Part shown: positions 38,101 through 52,728 of the stretch, in pieces
How positions within the stretch are numbered: the stretch's first letter is position 1
How the letters are laid out: each line of letters starts with the position of its first letter
Assembly (NCBI GenBank): GCA_013397935.1
Contig: VZRN01005002.1
Coordinates: 210,858-274,857, forward strand
Origin: Dasyornis broadbenti
Lineage: Eukaryota > Chordata > Aves > Passeriformes > Dasyornithidae
Direction: 5' to 3'
DNA: 64,000 bases
Made by a program: the position numbers and the translations under genes
The notes under the pieces: model-generated
The model's database searches: none
Told to the model about the DNA's origin: nothing
Seen by the model: the letters and a program-made list of their open reading frames with translations, nothing else

Positions 38101-39416
38101 AATCACTGACTTGTGATTCTATTCGACCAAAAACTGTCTGTTTTCCTTCCTCTTCCCCTCTTTTCAGAGCAAGAGTAAGATATCATGTGAGGCTTTTCAA
38201 TTTCATGGAGAATCTGGTTTTGACCACTCTAGGTTTGCAGGTCAGTGTTATATTAGTGGTTAGCATTCACTGTCAAGTTATGTTACAGCAGCTACATTAA
38301 GTAGTGCCAAAGCACTAATCTGAAGTAAATTAACAATTGCTACTAAGGGATGTTTCATTCTAATCCTCAAATAATGCACCTGCCTTTGATGTTAATAAAG
38401 CGGCTTAGAGAAGTATCATTTGATGAAAAAAAACCTCAGATGCCAGCAATAACATGAGAAGATCCTTCTTAGAGCAGTTAACAGCTGCAAAGCTAAGTGC
38501 AACAATAAAATGTATTAGTTAAAGAGATGTATATATATTTAAGTGTACTTAGATTTTATTACTAAAATGTATAATTTGATACACTGCAAAATTTAAGTGG
38601 TGGGGCTTTTTATTACCTTCTCAAGTGTTCAGAAAGAACACAGTGGAGAATGAGGGATAATTCACCGCATTTTTGTGGGCAGCACCCACATGTTCACATT
38701 TCCCAATGTTTTTTTCTTTATGGGAAAAAAAGAACGCACTGGGCAACAACTTGTTTTTTTACCCCATGCAAAAATCATGTGCCAGTGATTCACTAATTCC
38801 TATTTTTTCTTGTGCTCATAAACGGGCAGAGAAATGACTGTCAATGAAATTATTAAAGGATGGAGAATACCTCAGAGAGTCAACATTCCATGATATATTT
38901 AAGATAAGACAGATTCAAACAGGTCACTGGTTTGAAGTTGCACAACTGTCTGGATTTTTTGGATGTAGTTCATTTCATTACAGTCTCCTGAAATTCTGAC
39001 TTACGCACTGTTAGGAGCAAAACAGTTTGATGAGCTGACGTTACAGTCACTCCCAAGTGTTAAAAAAGCATGAGTCAGGGAAATCCAGGGAATGGCTTTA
39101 AGAAAACCTTATGGTCTTTGTTTTCTGATTTCTGAGCCGTTAGGGTGCACTCCCTCCACACTTTCTGGCTTTCCTTTGCACCAATGAAGGATAGAAATGT
39201 AAATTGATTAAAAACACAGACCAAGAGCCCCTACAACAATATGCCTCTGGGATTTGGATTCACAATAAAACTAGCAGTGTGTCATGTATAACTGTATGGG
39301 AAAATTCACTTCCTCCACCTGTATTTTTATATCTTGTCTTCCCTTCAAACATTTAAATGGTCAAATTTTATTTCCACATATCTTCACAGAAAGTCAGTGG
39401 TAAGTTTATACCCTTA

Positions 39417-39442
39417 TCAATCAGTGGGGTCTCAATCAGTGG
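39417..39442. repeat. 11-bp direct repeat
   Basis: TCAATCAGTGG occurs at 39,417-39,427 and again at 39,432-39,442. Confidence 0.9.
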
Positions 39443-39732
39443 AAATTATAGATTCATCATCTCAGAGAGGAGGAAGGCTGATAGGTATTTTAAGAGATAA
39501 TCAAGGTCATTCCCTGCACTAAAGTAGCAACAAAATCAGAGCTATGAATTATGTACATAATCAGTCAATATTTCTTTCAAAATCAATTTTTTTTTCTAAT
39601 TTCTAATCTGTGTGGTGAAAAAAGGTCAAGACAAAAAAATTGAAAAAAATTAAATTAATTTTTCCCCTAAAAATAAACCCTTTTCTCATTTATTTAAATA
39701 GCAGGGATTTTCTTAGGCCTGATTATAAAAGA

Positions 39733-39765
39733 TTTTGTTTTGTTTTATTTTGTTTTGTTTTGTTT
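39733..39765. repeat. (TTTTG)n pentanucleotide microsatellite
   Basis: About six and a half units of TTTTG with one G-to-A change in the third unit. Confidence 0.92.
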
Positions 39766-39911
39766 ATAACAGTAGTACCAGAATAGTGTGGAAACAGAAA
39801 AGAATCCCTGTGATTTATATAGTTAGTTCCAGTTAAGCTGCATAAAACTTCAAATATCAATATTGAATAGTCCACCCAAGCAAATCTACTTGAAAAGCTT
39901 TAACAAAGGGG

Positions 39912-39927
39912 AAAAAAAAAAAAAAAA
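39912..39927. repeat. Poly(A) run
   Basis: Sixteen consecutive A. No retroposed gene is recognised on its 5' side. Confidence 0.9.
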
Positions 39928-42900
39928 GACAAAGTCAACACAAATTATGAATTCTGCAAAATCATCACTTCTGCTCAAATTAGAAGCAAAATCCTCAAAC
40001 AAAAAGCAGTCAAGATCATGCACTTTCTTAAAGCAGCAAACAGGTTGTTAGGAGTTTCCTATGGCTTATACCCTGTATAGAAACAGCTCACATGAAAAAC
40101 AGTCAAACCTCATAGTTGGTTATTCTGCACCAGCCTGGTTCTGCATCTGTATCTCTGACCTGATGAAGCTTTTCTCCTCATGGGTGTTTGGAGCATCTTC
40201 CACACTAGATGATATTTAAGAATAGCTGTATTTACTGGGAATCTCCTTCGTCTTTAATATTTTCTCTTTCTTGTGGAGCTCTTTAGGAAAACCGCTAATT
40301 AAAGTTACATTAACTTCTGACTTCTGTGTGATGCAGATCGAACTTAAAACATTTTTCAAATGGCTATTTTGATTTAATAATCAATTCAAGAGAGTGCTGA
40401 TATTGAGTGGCAGTGCTCCACTATTTTACCAGCAATTTCCTGAGTGGCAAGAGTAGAAAATGAAGGGGCAAAACATTATAAAGTGATCCATTAAGAATCA
40501 TTTAAACTTGTGGAAAATCTGAACCACAAGGGTGGTTTAGAACAGAGTCTTGCAGGGACTGTGTTAGGTGTGAACACCCTTTGGTGATCTGCTCCTCCTT
40601 TCACATTTAGATGAACAGCTTAATAAGGGAAAAACTTATGTGAAATGGGCTTTAGTGAAGAACAGCTGTTATGATATTTGGGAGGGTGCTTTTAAGCAGA
40701 GAAAGAAATGGTAAAATCAGTTAAATGAGAACACGCTGGGTGATAGAAAGAGGAATACAGAGAATTAACAAGAGAGCAAGAATGGCTGTTGTGAAGGCTA
40801 TAGTTAAGCTGTTATGTTTCCCACCAGGCAAGAAATCAAGCACTGAGCTTTCTCCCAAGCCTGTCACAGATGTACTTTGTGAATTTGTGAGGGCTAGACA
40901 ACCTCTCTGTCTTTCTGGTTCTTCAACTGTCAATTGGGAACAAAGTACTCCCGTTAACAGGTTGCTACAGGATTGTCCTCACTCTTCCATTCCTTGGGAG
41001 GTGTTCAAGTATTATGGTGTTGATAATCCTGTCTCTATCAATAGATAAAAATAATATGTAAGACAAAACGTAGGTTAAAAAAAAAAAATCTAAATAAGTT
41101 TTGAAAGTTTTCAGACTTCATATTCTATTTTTATGTGGTACCCATCACTATGATATCAGACCACCTTCTAATAGTTATGTAGGGAAGATGACTAATATCT
41201 GTCATGTTAAGTCCTTTCTCCTCTCAGGGGAAAATTGTGGGGGTTTAAAATATGTATTTATGTCTTCTTTACTGTGTGATTTTAGTATTAAAAGCTGGGT
41301 CAAAGAAGATTACTTGCAATATAAGAGCCGACAACACCTTTGGAAGCCGAAATTCTGCAAGAGGCAGTTCCACAAGCTTGCACTAAGGCACTGAGAAAGT
41401 CCTGTGTCAGCACAGCCCATTGGCACAATCAGGATTTACTCTTTTTTAATGAGCCAGCATTTTTTTTTTCGGATCTAGCGTAGGTCCCTACTCACAGCAC
41501 TCTCTAGCATGAGTGAAGATCACACTTTCTGTGCTACACAACATCTTGCTATGGAGAGGTGTTTCCAGGCAGCATTACCGGTACTGACTGTCATCCATGG
41601 ACACTACCTTGTCTATCTAGGAGTTAGGTAGGACAAAACTGGTGGATACTGTATAAGCATTTAATAACCATCCCTTCTGAGACAGAAAAAAGAGAAAAGT
41701 AACAAGAAGATTTGCAGAGATTTTTCTCATGTAATTGCTCAATTTTTATGTGGTTTGACTGAATTGTTTGACTTTCTTATAAACCACTGTACACTTGTCA
41801 CTGGAAAAGCTTCACCCAAAATGTGGCCCAAAGAGCATTTGAAAAGTTTAACAATTATCTCTGGACAAAAAGATGCTGCCTCCCATCAAGACACTGTTAA
41901 AACTGTATTATCTGAAAAGATAACATGATAGAGTGACTTTCGGGTTGTACAATAATTTGTAGGTAGCTGAAGAATCCATGATGAAAGGAAGCGGGACAGA
42001 CAGGAAAGGAGATGCTCAGAGGGCAAGGTTGACTGCTACCCTCCCATCTCTGCATTCTGTTTCTAATATGATCCAGTCTCCTATTAGAATGTTGTGTTTG
42101 TTCCAAGTAAGTTTTTACTAAGAAAATAAAACCGCTGGAGAGGAGGTTGTGCAAACTGTCTGAAGCTCCAGAAAGGCAATGACTTACACACATACGTAGT
42201 GGACAGGCACAGAGGTTTTACTCACCCATCTTCTGGCACATCCCAGTGCATGCTAACTTTCCCTTGGGAAATCATCACTTCCCACTGGCAAAGTTAGGGA
42301 TGAGAAAACAAAACAGCATTTACAGAAACAGACATGCCAGCACGTCATGCAATTTTTTGGGCTTTCTTGCAAGGTTTTTAAGAGAGCAGACTATAGAGAA
42401 TGTGTTTTAATAGGTAATTGTCACTGATTAAGATTTTTTATTCTTTTTGTAGCCTGGGTTAGTGAATGTTCAAACTGATTTATTATTCCCCTTCTTGCTA
42501 TTGTTTCTACTGAAGTTAATAGGCTGATCTTAGAAAAAAACACTATATTACAAAATTTTAAGTCCAAAAATAAAAGGCAGTAATGAAGTTCCTTATTTTT
42601 CTGCACTAGCCAGAGCTACCTTCTTTCATTGTGTATCATGAATTTAACTGGCCAAGGTCCTGGCCTGGTACAAAGGAAAAGGAGAAATGAAATTTGCTTC
42701 TGAATCCTCATTCATTGTACCGTGTTTTCCAGAGGACAGTGCTGGCTTGCCTCTGCAGCATGTGAGCTCAGGCCATGAGCTGTCTGAAGTAATCTCTATC
42801 CAGATCTTCTGCCAGCAAGAGGATTTTTTACCTTTCTTTTCTTTCTTTTGAACAAGGGCAGGCTCATCTCAGTTTAGATTTCTTTACCACAGGGAAGGAA

Positions 42901-44194
42901 CACTGTAAGTCTCCTTTTCAGGATTTTGCTACTGCACACCTTTCTCTCAGAGTAAATTTATGCCAGTATTTTAGTACTGATATGAACATAACCATCACAT
43001 GCCTACTTTTTAAAATCAGTGCGTTCTTTGAGAAGGTAGGTAGCCATTTCAACACCTTCTGTAAAATAGTGTTGCAACGAATGAATACTATCAGCAAAAT
43101 AGGAGTGAGATATGCCAACATGCTTACTGGATTTCTTACATGCTGAGTTCAAACCTCACCAATCCTCTATTGTTTCTAAATGAAGGTGGACTTTTTACTC
43201 TTCAGAGAAAAATCTATTCTAAGTTGGTGCAGATAAAAGAAATCTTGGCAGCCAAGTATTTTGTGTTCTGTCTAAAACTGAGCTACCTACTCACTTCAGT
43301 GAACAAAACTCACAGCTTTTTCAAACTAAAAAGTGAGAAAAGTCATTATCTCTTACAACCTCCCACATCAAACATTTCTATTTGAATTTTTGTGTATGAA
43401 CTGTACATAGACTTTATTGATTGCAGAGCTGGTTACTCAAAGGGACCATAAAATTAAGTTTCTGAGGTGACTGTCCCCCAGGCCCAGTGATCTTTTATCT
43501 TTATGTGGGAGACATCAGTACTTCCTTGTGCAAGCAGTCTCTACAGATACAGTCCCCTGTGCTATGTAGACCAGTAAGATCGATTTCCACATGATGAAGG
43601 AGAAAACAGTTTGGAAGTGTTTTACTATCCAATCCTAGAAATCAGTTCTGAAAGCAGTAAAACAGCAAACACTACAGCATGGTTTTATGAGGGACTCCAA
43701 ACACCCCTTTGCTGTTGACCTTTCAGGTCACATATCTTAGGCAACCATTGTGTTTTTTCACATTAAATCATTACTATTATGTTACTGTATTTTATCTGCT
43801 TGTCTACTTATTACTGAGTGTTAATCAACCTGGTTCACAAAGCAGGACATGTCGTCTGTATGAGTTCTTATGATAAAACTCAGGCATATTTACTCCAAAG
43901 AAATTCTGTTAATCACATGTACACTTGCAAGTTTGTAAAGAGTAAACAAAGGATCTTTAGTGGCTTGTTTTAGCTAGTGAAGCTGATTTCTTACTAAAAG
44001 GGCTGTGAAGCTATATAGTGTTAGTTTTATGGTTGAATAGCTTCTAAAACCCAAGACTATTAAGATATCCAGTTACTACTTTCCATGGAAAACCTTCTTC
44101 CTCCACTGGCTCTATGTGTGGGATGATTAGAATGCTTCGTATCACAGTTTCAATGGAGAAAAGCAGAACAATGTATTAGAAGTCTATCTAAGCC

Positions 44195-44262
44195 CCTCTG
44201 TCAGTGTGGAAATGAGGGTTGGATTAGATGACCTTTGTAGGTCCCTTCCAACCAATCCAATG
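44195..44262 (+). mobile_element. CR1 LINE 3'-end fragment
   Basis: 'ttggattagatgacctttgt' followed by 'aggtcccttccaacc' is the hallmark CR1 3' untranslated tail in plus orientation. Only about 70 bp remain. The terminal ATTCTATG repeats have decayed. Confidence 0.85.
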
Positions 44263-46999
44263 GGTGATGAATATATATTCCAGACTGAGATTCCAACACA
44301 GTTCAGGGGGAAAAAATAACAAAAAGACAACATTTTTCTCCCAGAAGTTCAGAAGCCTTATTTGAAACTAATTTTCCTTCCTTATAAATTTCCAAGGAAC
44401 TAAATTATGTTACAGGTGAGATGACAAGATCTGTTGCTAATACCAATTTTATTCTGGTTCACCCTGTGTCACTTCTCTATAATATGCTCCACAAGAAACT
44501 TGGCTAATAGCTACAAAATCTAGGGTGAGGCATCCATAACCTCTTCCCAAATCCATTATAGCTTTGCACAGACACCTAGGTTTAGCAAGCTCTAGAACTT
44601 GCTGCAAAGTAAAGGCAGGAAGAAGTTTAAATAAAATGAGGAAAGTTCAAGCAAGTTAGAAGAAATAGTAATAATTATAGTGGTCTGAATTGTCATACAT
44701 CAGTGACATACATCATTGTAACTGCTCTGAAGACCGTGCGGACCAGAATTTAAAATACAGAATGGAATCCAGCTGCAAATTAAGCAAGATTAGGTTTTCC
44801 TCCTTTACTTGTTTGCTTTCTTGCCTTGAGAAAAACACATGCTATTAATTTTGCCTTCCATCTGTACAAGAAGGTAGCAAGTATGCAGGCCATATCCCTG
44901 GACAGAAGTAAAAGAATACTGGGATCAGATGATTTCCAGTGGAAAAACATGGAACAAGTGTCTGCTGTTTATGAAATGGCCACCCAGGTGTGAAGTTTCT
45001 GGCCTGATTTAAAGGATTGGCAACAAAAATACAGACAAGAAGTTCTTAGAGGGGTTAGTCCTAATGGGAGCTGAGAGAAGGAAAGGCAGTTTCTGTGCTG
45101 TATTTCTTGCTGTTGTATCAAAGGGGAAGAGCCCCTCTGTCAGCTTGCCACTGTGGATTTACAGCCAAATTTGGAAAAGTACTGTGCTTGGCCCAGTAAT
45201 GGCTGCCATCACTGGAAGCTTAAGAGCACTCAGAAGCATGTAGAATGCACTTAGTCATCTTCCAAATTGTATGCTATCTTGGAATGTCTTTTGAGAGGCT
45301 GATGCACCAAATAACAACCAAATAAATGTGTAGAACTGTTTTCCCTGGCAGCATGACTCATGCTGACCTTTCTATTTTCCAGTTAACTTTCTAACACCAT
45401 AGTGTGATTGTCACCTTCATCAGGTGCGGTTCAGTCTTACAGAAAGTTGCAGACAACTGGCCAAAGTCACAACCCATTTCAGACTACAGTAACATGAAGG
45501 GTAATCTTGTGACTTTATTTCTCATGACATTTACCATCAACATACACAAACTCAGATAAAATCCTCAGATGGTAATTCATCTCAGGCCCTAGAGACCAAC
45601 ACACCACACTGCAGCCATCTCAGTGACAGCAAATAAATGGCAAATAAATAACCACCAGTGCTGATAAAATAAGTGTACTTAGGTGTATGTGCAATTGTAC
45701 AGGTAGGTATAGGTATAACCACACACATAGTTTCATGAGCATGAGGAAATGCCATTCAAGTCAGAGGAAAAGATGACCAGAGTCACCCATGCTGCCTGGA
45801 TGCTTTGTGTTCTTCATCTCTGATGGAAAAATTTCATTTTTGGAGGATCTTGAATAGTTTGAAGTGATTGAAGTGATTTTATAGGCTGTTGAAAGTTGCT
45901 CCTACCATTTAGACACCTACCTGACATCTGGACTTATTTAGACACTTAGGCTCAAAAGAGACAGAAAATCCCACCAAGTAAATATGTGTTATCTGGTGGG
46001 CAGAAATGTCATTCTGTGAGATATCAGAGAATAGGAAGTTCTCTTATCAGCCTGGCAGTTCTTTTGAGTTCGGTGGGACGGTGTTTTATCGTTCTGCATG
46101 GCTCTGCTGCTGCTGGGATAAGATCCATCACTACTCCTGGTTACTCCTGGCTTGCCCTATTGCATCTTCTTCCTCTGGGATGATAAGATGCTTATGCCAT
46201 CCTTAACGTTTTCCTGAATTGTAATAATCATGAGAATACAGTTTATATTGTAGGCTGTAGAGGCACAAAATCTTATACAAAAGCTTCCTCAAAGCTCTCA
46301 AAGCATTTGCACTGAGCTATCCAGTTTTATAGTAAGAGAGGGAAGATGTAAAGGAAATATTCCAGAGGTGGTTGACAGTGGTGCTGATTATGTGGGAGAA
46401 GCATGTTCACATCCCTGATGCAGAATGGAAAAACAGGGTAGAATCAGGTGGAGCAGGAAGCTATGCCTGGGTCTGCCACTTGCCTGCCTTGTCCCTTTGC
46501 CACCCAACTACTAAAGTGACGCATTCATCCCATCAGTACATACAACTGATAGAACATTCCTGATTTAATTTCAACAAAGAACATAACTCAATCCTTAAAC
46601 CTCAAAGTAGTCATGTAGCAGAATTACTGTCTCCTAGTCAGCTAATGTTTACTGGCATCTCTCTTGGCCTTAGTTACTTTAGTTCCTGTTTGCCATGATT
46701 GTCCTCGCCCATTGCACATTAGAAAATGAAAAAGTAAGAGGAAAAACTACTCTAAGGGTGTTCCCACTTGCAGCAGAAAATGCATGCTTGTAAGCAAGTC
46801 CTTGGTCTCAGGTGGCATGAGTTAATTTTCTGATCAGTTTCTGACAAGCCAATACTGAAGAAGGGTCTCCATCAAAACACAGCTGGCATATATTTAATGA
46901 TGTTTCCAAGGCATACTCTTGCATTTTCATCACACAGACTCCTGGCTAGCAATACCTTGCTGTATCCTCACGTTTGATTTGCCCACAGCCATGTCTATC
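44263..46999. other. Non-coding spacer
   Basis: No gene is seen; open frames are under 70 codons. Small tandem duplications occur at 45,629 (11-bp period) and 46,132 (TACTCCTGG, 10-bp period). Confidence 0.6.
46132..46151. repeat. 10-bp tandem duplication
   Basis: TACTCCTGG is repeated with a 10-bp period. Confidence 0.85.
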
Positions 47000-47225
47000 T
47001 GCTGTGGCTGGACCCTGGAAGGCAGCTGAGCACTGCACAGCTGTTTGCTCACCACCACCCCTCCACCCCCAGCAGGACGGGGGTGAGAATCAGAAACGTA
47101 AAAGTGAGGAAACTCGTGGGTTGACATAAAAACTGTTAAACAGGTAAAGCAAAAGCCACACGCACAAGCAAAGCAAAATATAGAATCCATTTACTACTTC
47201 CCATGGGCAGACAAGTGTTCACCCT
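47000..47225 (-). mobile_element. Endogenous-retrovirus LTR fragment
   Basis: The plus strand begins TGCTGTGGCTGGACC. It then shows GCACTGCACAGCTG, a C-rich stretch ending CCCCCAGCAGGACGGGGGTG, and 'aaactcgtgggttgacat' followed by AAAAACTG. This is the order I know for the 3' end of a common bird LTR family read in reverse. A later 'acttcccatgggcagacaag' also fits that family. The LTR terminus (TG on this strand, CA on the minus strand) is at 47,000; the right-hand boundary is lost in divergence and is approximate. No internal gag, pol or env sequence flanks it, so it is a degraded solo or truncated LTR without coding capacity. Confidence 0.7.
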
Positions 47226-50200
47226 GAAATGGGTTTCAGTCATTACCCAGGAGTAAGGGACTTACACATATTATTTAAACAGTGAAGGAACATTTCGTTC
47301 TCCTTAAAAGCAGTTGTTTTTAAAATTATAAAATTATTATGATGACTTGAAAAAAAAAAAAACGCACCCTTCAGAAAGCAGGGTAGGGGTATGGAATTAG
47401 GGTTTGCAAACTTTAATGAGTTTTAATTGAGGATCATAAGCCTTGTTTCCAATTACATGTGACTCAGTTTGTTTATTTGTTCCTGTTTATCAAGAACATG
47501 TCTCTGATCCTCAGGAAAGAAATTCTGTGGATGCTTAAATGTGAACCATGACTGGGGAGAACTTCTGAAACTTTTCACTTGTCAACACACAGGAAAAAAA
47601 CCATGTAACTTTTCTCTTGTTCTTTCTAACATGTGGTATGATAAATAATAGCCAAATAATAAGTAGGAAAAAATAATGATTTCTTGTAAACAAGTGAGAA
47701 TTAATTCCCTCCACATTTGGAATTATGATGTTAAATTCTACAGTTTATTTGAGACTAAGTGATAGCTTGCAGTGTGACTGAATCTACCAGTAAATTTTAT
47801 TGCTATGTGGGTTTAGTCATATGTATACTTATTAGAATGAGAAGAAGACAGGTATCACTTGAATAACTGTCTCCACATCTTCACAGTGACAAGTCAAATT
47901 AGTTGCACACATTTAGCATCAGAAATAGAAACTTTCCAATAATATTTGCAGTTTCATGTCATTATCAGTAAATAATATTTGTCATGTAGTTGCCTCAGTA
48001 AGGAACTCAGCTGTACCAAGTCTGTCACAATAACGCCAGAAAGAGAACATAGGTGTGAGAAAACAGCAGAATGTCTTCAGTTTCTTTCCTTAATCCCTGG
48101 GTAACATAGCAGAGAACAAAAAAGTCCAGCTGTACCTTCTCTTGTACCCCAGACAAGGTGATCCAATTGTGTGTGACTTCAGACTCAAAAATCTTACCAT
48201 AATGCTTGTGAATTGTTAATTCAGAGGGATCTTTGTCTGACCATCTGCAGATGTCTGCAGTATGGACTTCTGCACGTGAACTACATGTCCAGGAGTCCTT
48301 ATCAGTCAGGGGACAGGCAGGCTTACAATGCAGCTCCTCTCATCCTGTAGTAAGTAGCTAAAATAGGTCAGATGAAGAGTGCTCATCTGAGAGTGAAGGT
48401 ACTTTTCTCAGAGTTCCCATATTTGCCCTTTGGAGGCAAATCTTAAGATCCTTTTTCTTAGGGGAACTCTCTGAATAATCCAGCTAAGGCACATGTATAA
48501 TCAGTAGGATCACAGACTGTGGTAGAAGTAGTAACTCATCTGCCTGTTCCCTAAAAGACAAATTTTAAGACGTATTTTTCAAATCTGGGCTGGAGTGAAG
48601 ACCTACTGCAGTTCTGTGAGAAAGGATTGTAATGAACTCCAGAATTAGGAAAGTAAAAGAGAATTACTTATTATTATTTTGGAAAGTAACCTTTCCTCTG
48701 GCCTAACTGTTTAGTATTTTTCACATGGGTAATATGCTGTGAGTCTTAATGTTAAAAGGAGTAATGACTAAAACTAACCAAAGATGAGAAGGGATTTAAG
48801 TTATCACTTAGCCATCAAATGAGTGCTTATGCAGCATAACATAATATTGTGAAAGGCAATGTCATAAAATACATTTTCCTTTGTATTTCTTTTTACAGAA
48901 AAAACATATGTAGTGGCTTGAACAATTGTGTATGGTTTGCCACAATGATTGTCATATAATTAGACAAGTGGTTTGGTTACTTGCGGAGTACATCTTCATA
49001 TGCATTCACACATGACTTTGTAACCTGGCTAAGGGACTAATTGCTTAAGATGTTCATCTCTATATATACCAGATTTGAATATTCACTTAGAATAGAAACA
49101 AAACCCTATCTAGGTCAGAAAAGAATTATTAATAAGAAAGAGGGCTCACCAGGAACTGGTGCCCTTTGTACAATGACATGGAATCTAGCTGATTCATGAC
49201 TACTGGCAATCCATGTTTTAAGATAAAATCTTCCTATTATGCAAATCTCACACAATGGATGGTGGGTCACTTTCTCTTGAACACACTTCACTGCTTTATT
49301 TTTATCTCTAATCAATACCCCCACATCTGTGTCAAATTGCTGAAGAAAAAAGATATTAAAACACAAGACATTCTCTGTAAAAACAATAGATGCAAAGAGA
49401 ATAAACATACAGTTCTTAAAATATGCAAGAAAGCACATGAAGTCTACATGACAAAATTATTCTAAAACACACATCACTTCTATTAAAGTTGAACTACCAG
49501 AAGAGTGTTTAGCATGCGACAGCAAAGAGGAGACAAAGTATACATCAAGCTGTCTATAATTCATATAACCCTTAGCTACTGCCATCAAAAGGCAGCTCTC
49601 TGTGACAGCACAGTAGGCAGATTGTCACTTTCTTACCTTTCTACCAGGCAGATTTGCTTAGCTTTGTAATTTTGCCTATGTCGGTTTCTGCTTGATGCAC
49701 TACAGTGAAAACTCAGCTACTATGGCTATTCTGCATCTCTATCTTTCTGAGTGAGCTTTTGTTACTAACCTTAAACAGATTATGAGTATACTTCTGGAAA
49801 TACACAGTAACAGAACAGATATTGAAATACATCAGTTTGAAAGTAAATGTGTCTGTGTGAGCAAGCCCAAGAGAGGTTGGTTCTAGACAGTCTCACCTCC
49901 ACAACTGCCGCTGTAATGGAAAGTCCAAACCGCCATTTTTGGTTCTTTTATGTCACTGCTGCTGTTTCTGTTACAGTCCTCCCACAGATAAAAAATTATT
50001 TGGAGGTACAGGGGTTGTTGTTGAACTAATTTGCTTTTTAGTATTTTTTATTGCATTGAGATATTGATAAGGCAATTGTAGAAGCTGAAAATGTCTTTGA
50101 AACTATTGAGTCAGAGGTGAAAATGCTTGCAGAAATGTTTTGAGGGCCTAATTTATATGTGATCATTTTATGTTAAAACAGAAGTTGCTTACAGATGATT

Positions 50201-51397
50201 TGTCTTCTTCCTTGGGAGTTGTGGGTTGTGCTCTGGAAGATGATGTTGACAAAGAAAATAACGGTAATTGAATTTTTTCAAAAGAGGGGTTGGATTGAGT
50301 TTTGGCTTGAGGTTAGGATATGTTCTTAGTTTAGCAGAGCTACTTCAAACATTGCTAATTAGAGAAGCATTAACATAAGAACAACATTTCAAATTCATTG
50401 ATGTCATCTTGCTAACAGATTTGGATACACGGGCCATAATCCCACTGAAAATCAAGGGCTGTTTTTTCCAGGATGGGGAAGGTCCACATGTCCAGATCTG
50501 TTTTCATGGTTGGAGGAAATGGGAGAGATGGGAGGGGTGGGATCAATTCTTAATGGTCATTTTTCTTCCCAGGAGTCATCAGCAATAATGAACTACACAT
50601 AACATCTGGATCAAGCATCAGACTGGTTTTGGTTTGTGACTCATTTGTTGGTCAGAAACAGAGCTTAATATAAAATGCAACAGTTTTCGTGTGCCACATG
50701 ACACTGATATCACTGATAGGCATTGTCCCAGAAAGAGTGGCTACAGTGACCCAGAGAGAAAATAGGCCCCTCTCTTCCATTTAGAAGGTTTTAGGCATAC
50801 CTCTCCAGTTTTTGACCAGGAGTCAATTTTACTGTGTGCTACATTTTTGTCATATGAATATACATCAAAATGCAATTTTTCTTCTTAAGTCAGTGCCCTC
50901 AAAGTTAATTTGCTCAGGCTCATAAGAGTATTTCAGGACTGATAGGGTATTTTCACTTGCTTTCCTTCAGATGTATAACATTCCTAGTGCCTGCACAGCA
51001 AATGTCACATTGGCAAGACCAAAAGAACATGATGTATCAAGATGGTTTATTACCAACACATATGATCCCAGCCCTCCAGCAATCCAGTACCTAGTAAAAT
51101 TATTAATACCTAATAAAAAGACTTATTGCAGCTCTGAAGCCAGTGATTGTTTTTTAATTACATATTTCTTTTGATTTAATAAAGTAGTAAATATTTTCTT
51201 CATCTCTCCTTAAAGAGAAATATGCATTTTATGTATTGGTACCCTTTATGTAGCTTATTTATATTCTATGCATAATCATCACCATATTTACCCAGCGTCA
51301 CATCAACCTTTTAGCCACCTTTTTGCATTGTTTTTGCTATCTTTACAGAATATCAGTTAGCTTATGAGTTGTAAAAAGAATTCCTTAAAGGATAAAA

Positions 51398-51436
51398 GAT
51401 CCTCCTTGGTGTGAATACTGCAGAATAAGGAGGATC
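51398..51436. repeat. 10-bp perfect inverted repeat
   Basis: GATCCTCCTT at 51,398-51,407 and AAGGAGGATC at 51,427-51,436 are exact complements around a 19-base loop. Confidence 0.85.
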
Positions 51437-51722
51437 CTTTCACAAGTCAAGGCACATTTGTGTTCGTTCCAGCTCATCCCTGTGAAAGGGAAGTGATGGG
51501 GTCTGAGGCCACAGATGCACTCAAATTTAAGATAGCACTGTAGCTTGCATAGGTTGATGGTGTGCCTGAAGATAAACAGCACTGAATTCCTCATAGGATG
51601 GCATTCAACACCAACCTGCCCCTCCTTGCAGAGACTGAACCACTCAGCTTCTCCCTTTTCACTGTCTCACAGTCTCACTGTAGCTGCCTTTCCTTTAGCT
51701 AAGTCACTCCTGAAACCAGGCA

Positions 51723-51730
51723 TATATAAG
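51723..51730 (+). promoter_or_regulatory. TATA-box-like motif
   Basis: TATATAAG lies in a G+C-richer local setting. An ATG-started frame of 73 codons begins at 51,772, roughly 40 bp after the expected start site, but its product is unrecognisable. A chance match is likely. Confidence 0.15.
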
Positions 51731-52728
51731 GCATATGCAGCCTCACACACTCAGCCTAGTCACAGCCCCTCATGAGAAGGTGTCCATGCCCACACTGGTC
51801 CAGGACCTTGCTTTATCCCACAAGATTTCTTCTGCCCTCTACATTCCCTACATTTCCAGTGTTCCATGCACACAGCAAAATTAGTAGTCTTCTGAAATGT
51901 ACAGTTGAAAAAGTGGCTGTCTTAGAAACCCATGTACTTCCCAGTCACATTAATTGGCTGAATGCCTGGATGAGGTCAAATGAAAAGCATTAATTTTGTT
52001 GTTCTGTAGAAACAAATGCAGCATCCTGAAATGTGCCACTGGTCATATTTCTCTATCATCTGTCTTGATGCTATCAGTAAAAACATGGACCTCCACTACA
52101 ATTTTGGCTTATTCATGCTCTTTCTATCCAGAGGTATTTCCAGTTTGGACTGCACAAACTCATGAGAACACATTGCTAGGATTCCCTCTACAGCATCATC
52201 CCCCAGAAAGTTGCATCAGCACTTTCATTGCCAGATGGTGACAAGGAAGACAGCCAAGAGCATTGCGGGGACAGGGACAAACAGGTAGGGTGGGAGAAAA
52301 ATGTGGGGACTTCCTGTGCTGAACAGAATGCTAAAGAAATTATTCCTGCAACTGCATCCTGTAAATAGTCAAGAATGCTTGGTAGTTTGGTGACTTGACA
52401 CCAGCTAATATTTGCTTTTTGCTCAAATAACCTTGGAATCTACTATAACCCATTCTGGTTTGGTTAAATCTGCAGCTTTGAATTCAACCTTCCCAGTTAC
52501 AAACCTCCTTAAAAGAAAGCACCCTGTTAAACAACAAACTGTGCTGTGTGTTTCTGCAAAGCAAGAGCTGTAATTGCAGCCTGTCCCTATGGGTTATTTG
52601 AAAAGCCTAGCATGCACTAAGTAGACATTCTGCCGTGCTATAGACTGTAAACACAGTCCTTGTGTTACCCTCTTCACATTTTCATAGGAGAGCAAAAATT
52701 GCATGGCAAAAGTGCTTATTTAACTGTG

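Larger units (their letters stand above)
35127..44194. other. Non-coding spacer, about 9 kb
   Basis: No gene is seen. It is A+T-rich, with a GT-rich tract at 35,400-35,420, a TTTTG pentamer microsatellite at 39,733, a run of 16 A at 39,912-39,927 and an 11-base direct repeat at 39,417/39,432. The short G+C-richer patch 36,960-37,170 has overlapping open frames without recognisable domains. Confidence 0.6.

Noticed and set aside
51723..51993. TATA-like motif plus 73-codon frame as a gene
   Set aside because: A TATA motif is common by chance and the encoded peptide has no recognisable feature.
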